From contig QCNM01000004.1 of the NCBI GenBank assembly GCA_003210115.1, positions 1 through 41,490 on the forward strand: a stretch of DNA of 41,490 nucleotides, written 5' to 3'. Every line of letters starts with the position of its first letter. Positions within the stretch are counted from its first letter, which is position 1. Source of the DNA: SAR116 cluster bacterium AG-426-A06. GTDB lineage: Bacteria > Pseudomonadota > Alphaproteobacteria > Puniceispirillales > Marisalimonadaceae. Position numbers and translations under genes: made by a program. The notes under the pieces were generated by a model. The model ran no database searches, was not told the DNA's origin, and was given only the letters and a program-made list of their open reading frames with translations. Of the stretch, positions 20,475 through 28,241 are shown in pieces.

Positions 20475-23372
20475 ATGTCAGATAAAAATTTAGATCAAAC
20501 ATTCCTGTCAGGCTCTAATTCCGTTTTTATAAATGATCTACTTAATAAGTGGGAAAATGACCCTAAGTCTGTTCCTGAAGAGTGGTCTAATTTGTTTAAA
20601 GAAATTGGATCTGAAATTGCGGACAAAGGTCCAAGTTGGGCAAAAGAGAATAATAGAGTGATAGGTGCTGTTGATGTAGAGGAATCTGTGAAAGCGGTTG
20701 CTCAAGGAGTGGCTGGAAAAGGAAAAATTTCTGCATCCGATTTAAGATCAGCAACAACTGACTCTTTAAGAGCAATAATGTTAATTAGAGCTTATAGAAT
20801 TAGAGGTCACCTGCTAGCTAATTTAGATCCTTTAAAATTACATGAGCCTGACATTCACCCTGAGCTTGATCCTAAGACTTATGGTTTTAAAGAAGAAGAT
20901 TGGGACCGACCAATTTTTATAGACAATGTTTTAGGTATGGAGACTGCTTCTTTAAAACAAATAATGGATATTCTTAAAGAAACGTATTGTGGCTCTATTG
21001 GTATTGAATTTATGCATGTTCAAGATCCAGCGCAAAAAGCATGGATCCAAGAAAGAATTGAATCAATTAGAAATGCTACTCAATTTACAGATAATGGTAA
21101 AAAAGCAATTTTCGAACGTTTAGTAGGTGCTGAAACATTTGAACAATTTCTTCATAAAAAATATGCAGGTACAAAAAGATTTGGATTAGATGGCTCAGAA
21201 TCAGTTGTACCAGCTATCGAACAAATTTTAAAAAGAGGAAGTCAATTAGGTTTAAAAGAAGTTGTAATTGGCATGGCTCACAGAGGAAGATTAAATGTTT
21301 TATATAATGTATTAAATAAACCATTTAGAGCAATAATTTCAGAATTTTTAGGTAATCTTGCCAATCCTGAAGAAGCTGGCGGATCTGGAGATGTAAAGTA
21401 TCATATGGGTGCTTCCGCAGATAGAGAGTTTGATAATGAGAATGTTCATTTGTCTCTTCAAGCAAACCCATCTCACTTAGAAGTTGTTGCTCCTGTAGTT
21501 ATTGGAAGAGTACGTGCAAAACAACTTCAACATAATGACACAAAAGAAAGGGATTCTGTATTGGGGATAGTTTTACATGGTGATGCTGCGTTTGCAGGAC
21601 AAGGCATAGTTGCTGAAACGTTTGATTTTTCAGGTTTAAGAGGTTATGAAACAGGTGGAACTATTCACGTTATCATCAACAACCAAATTGGCTTTACAAC
21701 AAGTCCAAATTTTTCAAGGTCAAGTCCATACTGTACGGATGTTGCCAAGATGGTGATGGCACCAATTTTTCATGTAAATGGAGATGATCCTGAGGCAGTT
21801 GTTCACGTGGCAAGAATTGCAACTGAATTTAGACAAAAGTTCTCTTGTGATGTAGTTTTAGATGTAATTTGTTATAGAAGATTTGGTCATAATGAAGGTG
21901 ATGAACCTGCGTTTACTCAACCTTCAATGTATAAAAAAATAGCTCAGCATGAGAGTATTAGTAAAATTTATAGCAAAAAATTAATTAATGAGGGCACAAT
22001 AACTAAACAAGATGCAGATCAAGAATTAAAAAAACATAATGATTTTTTAGAAAAAGAATTTGAAGCTGGAAGCAGTTACAAACCAAATAAAGCTGACTGG
22101 TTAGATGGACAATGGTCAGGTTTGAAAGCAGCTCCCGATCGTGAACAAAGAAGAGGAGACACATCAGTTAAGCTACAAAGATTAAAGGAAATTGGTTTAT
22201 CAATAACAGAACTTCCTGAAGGATATGAATTAAATAAAAAATTAGTTAGAATTATTGAAAATAGAAGAAAATCAATAAATGAAGAAAAAAACATTGATTG
22301 GTCAACTGCAGAACATTTGGCTTTTGGTACACTTTTAGATGAAGGTCATCCAGTAAGATTGTCGGGGCAAGATAGTTGTAGAGGCACCTTTTCTCAAAGA
22401 CATGCTGTGTTTGTAGATCAAAATAATGAAAACAGATATGTACCGCTTAACAATTTAAAAGAAAACCAACCTCAATTTGAAGTTATTGACTCACCTTTGT
22501 CAGAAGCTTCAGTATTAGGTTTTGAATATGGATATTCTCTGACAGAACCTGCAGCATTAGTCATGTGGGAAGCACAATTTGGTGATTTTGCAAATGGTGC
22601 TCAAGTAATAGTTGATCAGTTTATATCTAGTGGAGAAGCTAAATGGCTAAGAATGTCAGGTTTGGTTATGTTGCTACCTCATGGTTATGAGGGTCAAGGT
22701 CCTGAGCACTCTTCAGCTAGATTAGAGAGATATTTACAGCTTTGTGGTGAAGATAATATGCAAGTGTTAAACTGTAGTACACCAGCAAATTATTTTCATG
22801 CTCTTAGAAGACAGTTAAAAAGAGACTTTAGAAAACCATTAATTATAATGACACCTAAAAGTCTACTTAGACATAGATTGTGCATTTCTAATTTATCCGA
22901 TATGGCAGAAAATACATCATTTCACAGGATTATATTAGACCCTAACAAAACCCTAAAAGATAAAAATATTAATCGTGTAGTTATTTGCTCTGGTAAAATA
23001 TTCTATCATCTTTATGAGGAAAGAGAAAAAAATAATATTACTGATGTTAAGTTATTAAGGTTAGAACAAATTTATCCCTTTCCAAGTAAAACATTAGAAA
23101 AGGAATTAGAAAAAACACTAAATGCAAAGATAATTTGGTGTCAAGAAGAGCCAAAAAACATGGGCTCCTGGTTTTTTGTAGATAGAAATATCGAAGATGT
23201 TTTAATTAAGATAAAGTCAAAGTTTTCTAGGCCTATTTATGTTGGTAGAACAGAAGCAGCATCACCTGCAACAGGTTCACTCTCTAGACATCTAAAAGAG
23301 CAAGATAATATTGTTAAAGAATCATTAAATTTGATTAAACCAAATAAAAAAGAGATACGTGCTGCTGAATAG
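20475..23372 (+). CDS. sucA: 2-oxoglutarate dehydrogenase E1 component
   Basis: Thiamine-diphosphate enzyme decarboxylating 2-oxoglutarate and passing the succinyl group to the lipoyl arm of SucB. N-terminal segment (FINDLLNKWENDPKSVPEEW) is the E2-contacting region of E1o. Then AYRIRGHLLANLDPL, IGMAHRGRLNVL, the ThDP/Mg region HGDAAFAGQGIVAE with NNQIGFTTSP, RRFGHNEGDEPAFTQP, and the C-terminal transketolase domain with LPHGYEGQGPEHSSAR and CQEEPKNMGSW. 965 aa is full length. Confidence 0.98.
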   Translation: MSDKNLDQTFLSGSNSVFINDLLNKWENDPKSVPEEWSNLFKEIGSEIADKGPSWAKENNRVIGAVDVEESVKAVAQGVAGKGKISASDLRSATTDSLRAIMLIRAYRIRGHLLANLDPLKLHEPDIHPELDPKTYGFKEEDWDRPIFIDNVLGMETASLKQIMDILKETYCGSIGIEFMHVQDPAQKAWIQERIESIRNATQFTDNGKKAIFERLVGAETFEQFLHKKYAGTKRFGLDGSESVVPAIEQILKRGSQLGLKEVVIGMAHRGRLNVLYNVLNKPFRAIISEFLGNLANPEEAGGSGDVKYHMGASADREFDNENVHLSLQANPSHLEVVAPVVIGRVRAKQLQHNDTKERDSVLGIVLHGDAAFAGQGIVAETFDFSGLRGYETGGTIHVIINNQIGFTTSPNFSRSSPYCTDVAKMVMAPIFHVNGDDPEAVVHVARIATEFRQKFSCDVVLDVICYRRFGHNEGDEPAFTQPSMYKKIAQHESISKIYSKKLINEGTITKQDADQELKKHNDFLEKEFEAGSSYKPNKADWLDGQWSGLKAAPDREQRRGDTSVKLQRLKEIGLSITELPEGYELNKKLVRIIENRRKSINEEKNIDWSTAEHLAFGTLLDEGHPVRLSGQDSCRGTFSQRHAVFVDQNNENRYVPLNNLKENQPQFEVIDSPLSEASVLGFEYGYSLTEPAALVMWEAQFGDFANGAQVIVDQFISSGEAKWLRMSGLVMLLPHGYEGQGPEHSSARLERYLQLCGEDNMQVLNCSTPANYFHALRRQLKRDFRKPLIIMTPKSLLRHRLCISNLSDMAENTSFHRIILDPNKTLKDKNINRVVICSGKIFYHLYEEREKNNITDVKLLRLEQIYPFPSKTLEKELEKTLNAKIIWCQEEPKNMGSWFFVDRNIEDVLIKIKSKFSRPIYVGRTEAASPATGSLSRHLKEQDNIVKESLNLIKPNKKEIRAAE

Positions 23373-23384
23373 AGTTTAATTTTT

Positions 23385-23615
23385 ATGAACAATATGAATG
23401 ATAAAAATTTTGATTTAGTTATGCCTGCAGCCAAAAAGTTAATCTTAGAAAATGATATAGATTCAAATATCATGCAAGGTACTGGAAAAGACGGCAGAAT
23501 AACTAAAGGTGATGTTTTGTTATTCTTAAAATCAAATGGTCCATCACAAAAAACAACAGATAACAAATATCAAGAAGAAAATCTTAAAATTAATGAAAAT
23601 AGAAAGGGATCTACA
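23385..23615 (+). other. Relocated E3-binding domain segment of sucB
   Basis: This 77-codon N-terminal extension encodes the peripheral-subunit-binding domain followed by a polar linker (residues about 50-76, rich in Gln, Asn, Lys and Glu). It is in frame with and directly upstream of the lipoyl domain. The match to the family is in the PA-x-K-x-L helix, the short loop and the [13 protein letters not shown] turn-helix. I see no second copy later in the gene. Confidence 0.85.
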
Positions 23616-24680
23616 ATGGATATAATTGTTCCTACACTTGGTGAGTCAATAGTAGAAGCTACAGTATCAAAATGGCTAAAAAATGAAGGGGAATATGTTG
23701 AAGTTGATGAACCTGTAGTTGAATTAGAAACTGATAAAGTAACACTTGAAGTTCCTGCGCCAATCTCAGGATTAATTGGATCTATAATTGCTGCAGAAGG
23801 TGAAACGGTTGAAGTTGGGCAGAATATAGGAGCTCTTGATCCAAATGGAAAAAAATCATCAGATGATAAACCAAAGGCTAAAGAAAACAATGATAAAGAA
23901 GAAAAACAATTAGAAATTAAAGATACAAAAACTTCGTCTCCAGAAACAGATCTTAAAAAAGATGATGCTGTGTTACCAAGTAACCAAGAAGAAATTGTTC
24001 CAATGTCTAGATTAAGGCAAGCAATTGCTAATAGATTAAAATCAGCACAAAACACAGCAGCAATTTTAACGACCTATAATGAAGTTGATATGACAGCATT
24101 AATGAAAATAAGATCAACATACCAGCCTAATTTTGAGAAAAAATTTGGAATAAAACTTGGATATATGAGTTTTTTTGTAAAGGCATGTATTAATGCATTA
24201 AAAGTTTATCCAGCTGTTAATGCAGAAATAAGAGATAATAATATTGTTTATAAAAATTATTATAATATAGGTGTTGCAGTTGGAACTCCTGAAGGATTAG
24301 TTGTTCCAGTTTTAAAAAATGCAGAGAATATGGATTTTCCGGAAATTGAAAAAACAATTGTAAATTTTGGAAAACAAGCAAGAGAAGGTAATTTAACCAT
24401 TCAAGACATGTCAAATGGTACATTTACTATCTCTAATGGAGGTGTTTACGGTTCGATGTTATCATCACCGATTCTTAACCCACCACAATCTGGAATTCTT
24501 GGAATGCATAATATTCAAAAAAGAGCAGTTGTCATAGATGATAAAGTTGAAATTAGATCCATGATGTATTTGGCTTTATCTTATGACCACAGGATTATAG
24601 ATGGAAGAGAGGCTGTCTCCTTCTTAGTAAATGTTAAAGAGAATCTTGAAGATCCTCAACGAATGCTTATTGGAGTATAA
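23385..24680 (+). CDS. sucB: 2-oxoglutarate dehydrogenase E2 (dihydrolipoyl succinyltransferase), permuted domain order
   Basis: E2 core of the 2-oxoglutarate dehydrogenase complex, placed between sucA and lpd. Domain order is unusual. Residues about 9-48 ([32 protein letters not shown]) are a peripheral-subunit (E3)-binding domain. The lipoyl domain comes next (about 78-152; [12 protein letters not shown], lipoyl Lys in [12 protein letters not shown]). A charged linker (about 153-202) then leads directly into the catalytic domain ([14 protein letters not shown]; active site [13 protein letters not shown]). In normal SucB the binding domain lies between lipoyl and catalytic parts; here that site has no such domain. 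431 aa in total. The first ATG (23385) has a weak ribosome site. An internal ATG at 23616, in the normal SucB start position, has a better one. Confidence 0.93.
   Translation: MNNMNDKNFDLVMPAAKKLILENDIDSNIMQGTGKDGRITKGDVLLFLKSNGPSQKTTDNKYQEENLKINENRKGSTMDIIVPTLGESIVEATVSKWLKNEGEYVEVDEPVVELETDKVTLEVPAPISGLIGSIIAAEGETVEVGQNIGALDPNGKKSSDDKPKAKENNDKEEKQLEIKDTKTSSPETDLKKDDAVLPSNQEEIVPMSRLRQAIANRLKSAQNTAAILTTYNEVDMTALMKIRSTYQPNFEKKFGIKLGYMSFFVKACINALKVYPAVNAEIRDNNIVYKNYYNIGVAVGTPEGLVVPVLKNAENMDFPEIEKTIVNFGKQAREGNLTIQDMSNGTFTISNGGVYGSMLSSPILNPPQSGILGMHNIQKRAVVIDDKVEIRSMMYLALSYDHRIIDGREAVSFLVNVKENLEDPQRMLIGV
23603..23618 (+). promoter_or_regulatory. Internal ribosome binding site and ATG within sucB
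   Basis: AAAGGGA (23603-23609) lies six bases before an in-frame ATG (23616-23618). Translation from here would give a 354-residue SucB starting [10 protein letters not shown], like the start of ordinary SucB proteins, but with no E3-binding domain. The site is stronger than the one in front of the first ATG at 23385. Confidence 0.55.
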
Positions 24681-24685
24681 AAATC

Positions 24686-26098
24686 ATGTCGGAAAAAAAA
24701 TATGATTTAGTTGTCATTGGAGCTGGTCCTGGTGGATATGTTGCTTCTATTGTTGCAGCACAAAAGGGAATGAAAGTTGCAAATATTGAAAAGAGAGAAA
24801 CTTTAGGAGGGACATGCCTAAATGTAGGGTGTATTCCATCTAAAGCTTTACTTCATGCATCAGAACAATATGAAAATAATGTAAAAAACAATGCTAATTT
24901 ATCATGGGGAATAAAAACATCAGACGTAAGCATTGATGTTCAACAATTAATGAAAAAAAAATCAGCTATCGTTGATGAATTAACAAAAGGTATTAATTTT
25001 CTATTTAGTAAAAATAAAATTGATAAATATGTAGGTGAAGCAACTTTAGTTAACAAAAATGAAATTCAGATTAATGGAAAAGGTAAGACTGAAAAAATAT
25101 TTGCTGAGAAAATTATCATTGCTACTGGTTCTGAGCCTTCAAATTTAAATAATATTAAAATTGATGAACAAAAAATTGTTACTTCCACAGGCGCTTTGGA
25201 ATTAAAGTCTGTTCCAAAAAAAGTAATTGTTATAGGAGCTGGAGTAATAGGATTAGAATTAGGCACTGTTTGGAGAAGATTAGGTTCAGAAGTTGAGGTA
25301 ATTGAATTCTTGCCAAGAGTTTTAAACGGTATGGATTCTGAAGTATCAGAAAAATTTCACAAAATTCTTCTGCAACAAGGCTTAAAATTTAAATTGGAAC
25401 ATTCTGTAGAAAAGACATCTTTAATCAAAGATAAAGTACATGTTGAAATTAAAGACCTTAAAACTTCAAAAATAGATATAATAGAGGCAGATATCGTATT
25501 AGTTGCGGTTGGAAGAAGGCCTAATACAGATAATTTAGGTTTAGATAAAATAGGTGTAAAAGTGGATGAAAGAGGTTTTGTTGAAACAGATGATAATTTT
25601 AAAACATCTGTAGATAATATTTTTGCTATTGGTGATGTTATAAAAGGTCCTATGCTAGCTCATAAAGCAGAAGAGGACGGTGTAGCATTAGTTGAATTAA
25701 TTAATAAAGAAGCAGGTCATGTAGATTACAATCTTGTACCAAATATTATTTATACTGCTCCTGAAGTGGCATCCATAGGTAAAACAGAAGATGATCTAAA
25801 ACAAGAAGAGATTTCATATAAAAAAGGAGTTTTTCCATTTACTGCGAACAGCAGAGCAAAAGCGATTGGTCATACAGAGGGATTTGTAAAAATTTTATCA
25901 GATAAAGAAACGGATAAAATTTTAGGTGCACACATAATTGGTCATGAAGCTGGAACAATTATACATGAATTAAGTGTTGCAATGGGCTTTGGCGCTTCTT
26001 CAGAAGATGTCGCACGAATATGTCACGGTCACCCTACAGTCAATGAGGCAATTAAAGAAGCAGCTTTAGCAACCTTTTCGAAAGCAATACATTCTTAA
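24686..26098 (+). CDS. lpd: Dihydrolipoyl dehydrogenase (E3)
   Basis: Flavoprotein disulfide reductase that reoxidises dihydrolipoamide with NAD in 2-oxoacid dehydrogenase and glycine cleavage complexes. FAD loop VIGAGPGGYVA; redox pair Cys44 and Cys49 (GGTCLNVGCIPSK); NAD loop VIGAGVIGLELG; FAIGDV; C-terminal catalytic His in CHGHPTVNE. 470 aa. Five bases after sucB. Its stop overlaps the stop of the convergent SMR gene by three shared bases. It should dock on the relocated binding domain of SucB. Confidence 0.97.
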   Translation: MSEKKYDLVVIGAGPGGYVASIVAAQKGMKVANIEKRETLGGTCLNVGCIPSKALLHASEQYENNVKNNANLSWGIKTSDVSIDVQQLMKKKSAIVDELTKGINFLFSKNKIDKYVGEATLVNKNEIQINGKGKTEKIFAEKIIIATGSEPSNLNNIKIDEQKIVTSTGALELKSVPKKVIVIGAGVIGLELGTVWRRLGSEVEVIEFLPRVLNGMDSEVSEKFHKILLQQGLKFKLEHSVEKTSLIKDKVHVEIKDLKTSKIDIIEADIVLVAVGRRPNTDNLGLDKIGVKVDERGFVETDDNFKTSVDNIFAIGDVIKGPMLAHKAEEDGVALVELINKEAGHVDYNLVPNIIYTAPEVASIGKTEDDLKQEEISYKKGVFPFTANSRAKAIGHTEGFVKILSDKETDKILGAHIIGHEAGTIIHELSVAMGFGASSEDVARICHGHPTVNEAIKEAALATFSKAIHS

Positions 26099-26430
26099 GA
26101 TATTTTTGCTTCCATTTTACTAAGTGAAACTAGAATTATAATGCCAATAATTATAAAACTTAGTCCTATCAAAGCGAAAATGTCAGGTTTTTCATTAAAT
26201 TTCATGGAAGCAATGAATGTTACAGCTGCAATCCCAACTCCTGACCATATAGAATAAGTAATTGCCACAGGTATAGTTTTCATAGACAGTATCATGAAGT
26301 AAAAAGCAACTCCGTAACCAACTATTACTAAAATAGATGGCGTTATTAAAGTAAATCCATTGCTACTTTTGAGTGATAATGTTCCTACAACCTCACCTAT
26401 GATGGCTATAATAAGGTAAAAATATCCCAT
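26095..26430 (-). CDS. Small multidrug resistance (SMR) family efflux protein
   Basis: Four-helix membrane protein of 111 aa, the SMR size. Helix 1 has the essential Glu13 (IIGEVVGTLSLKSSNGFT), corresponding to EmrE Glu14, and the helix 3 region has TYSIWSGVGIAAVT. The EV-x-T-x-x-LK-x-S-x-GFT pattern fits the EmrE/Qac branch (proton-coupled export of cations) more than the guanidinium exporter branch, although the substrate cannot be read from sequence. A strong GAGGAA ribosome site precedes the ATG. It is convergent with lpd and divergent from the aldolase gene. Confidence 0.88.
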   Translation of the reverse strand: MGYFYLIIAIIGEVVGTLSLKSSNGFTLITPSILVIVGYGVAFYFMILSMKTIPVAITYSIWSGVGIAAVTFIASMKFNEKPDIFALIGLSFIIIGIIILVSLSKMEAKIS

Positions 26431-26449
26431 ATTTTCCTCTTTGATATTG

Positions 26450-26482
26450 TTGACACTTTAGTATTTATTATGTGAGTATAAT
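26450..26482 (+). promoter_or_regulatory. Candidate promoter in SMR/aldolase divergent gap
   Basis: The 75-base divergent gap holds a perfect TTGACA (26450-26455) and a perfect TATAAT (26477-26482), but 21 bases apart, which is longer than a standard sigma-70 spacer. Either the spacing is met with help from a regulator, or only one of the hexamers is used. Confidence 0.3.
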
Positions 26483-26505
26483 ACAAATTTGGATCAAATA
26501 AAATT

Positions 26506-27258
26506 ATGAAACCCAATATTAATTTCTATGAAGAAAGAAAAGATCTTGCGGCATCATTCAGGTGGGCTGAAAGAATTAATTTACATGAAGGAGTGGCAAA
26601 CCATTTTAGCCTTGCAGTAAATGAAGATGGAACTGAATTTCTTATGAATCCTAATATGTGGCATTTTTCGCGTATTAAGGCTTCAGATTTATTACTTTTA
26701 AATGCAAATGATAAGTCAGTTTTACAGAAAGAAAATCCTCCAGATGCGACTGCATGGGGATTGCATGGAGCTATACATAAAAATTGTAAACACGCAAGAT
26801 GTGTCATGCATGTTCATTCTATATACGCAACAGTCTTAGCTTCTTTAAAAGAGGATTTGATTATCCCCCCTATAAATCAAATTTCTTGCCTTTTTTTTGG
26901 AAAACAAATTATTGATATGGAATATGGTGGTTTAGCGTTTGAAGAAGAAGGTCAAAGATGTTCAAATCTGTTGAAAAATGAAAGTTTTACAACCATGATT
27001 ATGGGCAATCATGGACTATTGGTAATAGGTAGTAATGTTGCTGAAGCTTTCAATAGATTATTTTATTTTGAAAGGGCAGCAGAAGTCTATGTTAAAGCCT
27101 TGCAAACTAGAAAACCTCTAAAAATATTAGATGAAGTTGTTGCAAAAAAAACTGCTGAAGAACTAAATAATGAAGAACACCCTAATCCAGCAGGCACAGC
27201 ATTTCTAAAAGAAATCAAAACAATTTTATCTAATGAAAATTCTGATTTTGATAAGTAA
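26506..27258 (+). CDS. Class II aldolase/adducin-family protein
   Basis: Zn-dependent aldolase-fold protein of 250 aa. The metal-binding histidines are visible: His102 and His104 (MHVHSIYA) and His169 (GNHGLLV), as in fuculose-phosphate aldolase and its relatives. N-terminal LAASFRWAERINLHEGVANHFSL is typical of the stand-alone bacterial group often annotated only as class II aldolase. The substrate is unknown; decarboxylases of sugar acids (OtnC type) are in the same superfamily. The next gene, convergent three bases away, is a beta-hydroxyacid dehydrogenase. Confidence 0.88.
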   Translation: MKPNINFYEERKDLAASFRWAERINLHEGVANHFSLAVNEDGTEFLMNPNMWHFSRIKASDLLLLNANDKSVLQKENPPDATAWGLHGAIHKNCKHARCVMHVHSIYATVLASLKEDLIIPPINQISCLFFGKQIIDMEYGGLAFEEEGQRCSNLLKNESFTTMIMGNHGLLVIGSNVAEAFNRLFYFERAAEVYVKALQTRKPLKILDEVVAKKTAEELNNEEHPNPAGTAFLKEIKTILSNENSDFDK

Positions 27259-27261
27259 ATT

Positions 27262-28149
27262 TTAACTAAAATTTTTTGCTATTAAACCACTTGTACATGC
27301 TGCATCTTCATTATGAAGATTTTGATCTAAACCTTTTTCTATATAATTAATAGCCTCAGAAACAATACTAAAATGATTATTATGCTTAAGTGCGTCATCT
27401 TGCATTAATTTCATATCTTTCAAAGATGATTCAAGACCAAAAGTTGAAGAACCATCTAAGTTATTATTATACGCTTTTAAGATGGTACCAATTTTTAGAT
27501 GAGCAACTTTGCAGGCACCCGATGTATCTATCAAAATATCAAGAGCTTTTTCAAGTTGAATTCCATTTTGGCAGGTTAATTTCAATGCTTCTCCCAATGA
27601 TTGCCAATAAACTAATAAAGGAAGATTTATAGCGAGTTTCATGGCGGTTCCCTTTCCTATCTCGCCTAAATATTCATAACGTCTAAATAAATGACTGAAG
27701 AGAAAATCCAAAGAGTCGATTTCACTTTTCTTGCCTCCCATTAAACCAAGAAGTTGTCCGTCTCTTGCTGGTTTAGTTGATCCACCGACTGGGCACTCAA
27801 TAAAAGAACCATTTTGATTTAAGACTAAATTGGAGAGCTCTTTCATATAATTCACACTTGTTGTACTCATCTCAATAATAATTTTGTTTTTCAAATCACA
27901 ATTTTTAAATCCAGTTTCTGTTTCATAAACATTTTTTAAAGCGTCATCATTACCTAATATAACTATAATAATGTCAACCTCATCGACTAACTCACTAACT
28001 TTTTTAAAAAATTTTCCACCTGACTTAATAAGGTCTTTTGAATTAGATTTTGTTCTATTCCAAATTGAGAGATTATATTCCTTTTCTATTAATCTTGCGC
28101 CTATAGCTTTTCCCATTTTCCCAGTTCCACAAAGTCCAATTTTTTTCAT
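27262..28149 (-). CDS. 3-hydroxyisobutyrate dehydrogenase-like NAD(P) oxidoreductase
   Basis: Beta-hydroxyacid dehydrogenase family, 295 aa. N-terminal Rossmann fold GLCGTGKMGKAIGARL followed by WNRTKSNS, where the Arg after the second strand suggests NADP use. Substrate segment ECPVGGSTKPARDGQL; catalytic Lys in GKGTAMKLAINL; all-helical C-terminal domain. Relatives reduce or oxidise 3-hydroxyisobutyrate, tartronate semialdehyde, L-threonate or glyoxylate; the sequence does not settle which. ATG start with an AAGGAA ribosome site. Convergent with the aldolase gene and divergent from htpG. Confidence 0.88.
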   Translation of the reverse strand: MKKIGLCGTGKMGKAIGARLIEKEYNLSIWNRTKSNSKDLIKSGGKFFKKVSELVDEVDIIIVILGNDDALKNVYETETGFKNCDLKNKIIIEMSTTSVNYMKELSNLVLNQNGSFIECPVGGSTKPARDGQLLGLMGGKKSEIDSLDFLFSHLFRRYEYLGEIGKGTAMKLAINLPLLVYWQSLGEALKLTCQNGIQLEKALDILIDTSGACKVAHLKIGTILKAYNNNLDGSSTFGLESSLKDMKLMQDDALKHNNHFSIVSEAINYIEKGLDQNLHNEDAACTSGLIAKNFS

Positions 28150-28179
28150 TTTTATTCCTTTTATAAAGTTTTCTTATGT

Positions 28180-28206
28180 CTTGAAATTGAAATAATAATA
28201 ACCAAT
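28180..28206 (+). promoter_or_regulatory. Candidate heat-shock (RpoH) promoter of htpG
   Basis: CTTGAAA (28180-28186), the RpoH -35 consensus, is followed after 14 bases by ACCAAT (28201-28206), four of six matches to the CCCCAT-type -10. It lies 35 bases before the htpG start. RpoH control of htpG is well known in proteobacteria, so position and gene agree. Confidence 0.5.
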
Positions 28207-28241
28207 TAAAACATGTAATTACAATGCGAAAGGAAAAAATA

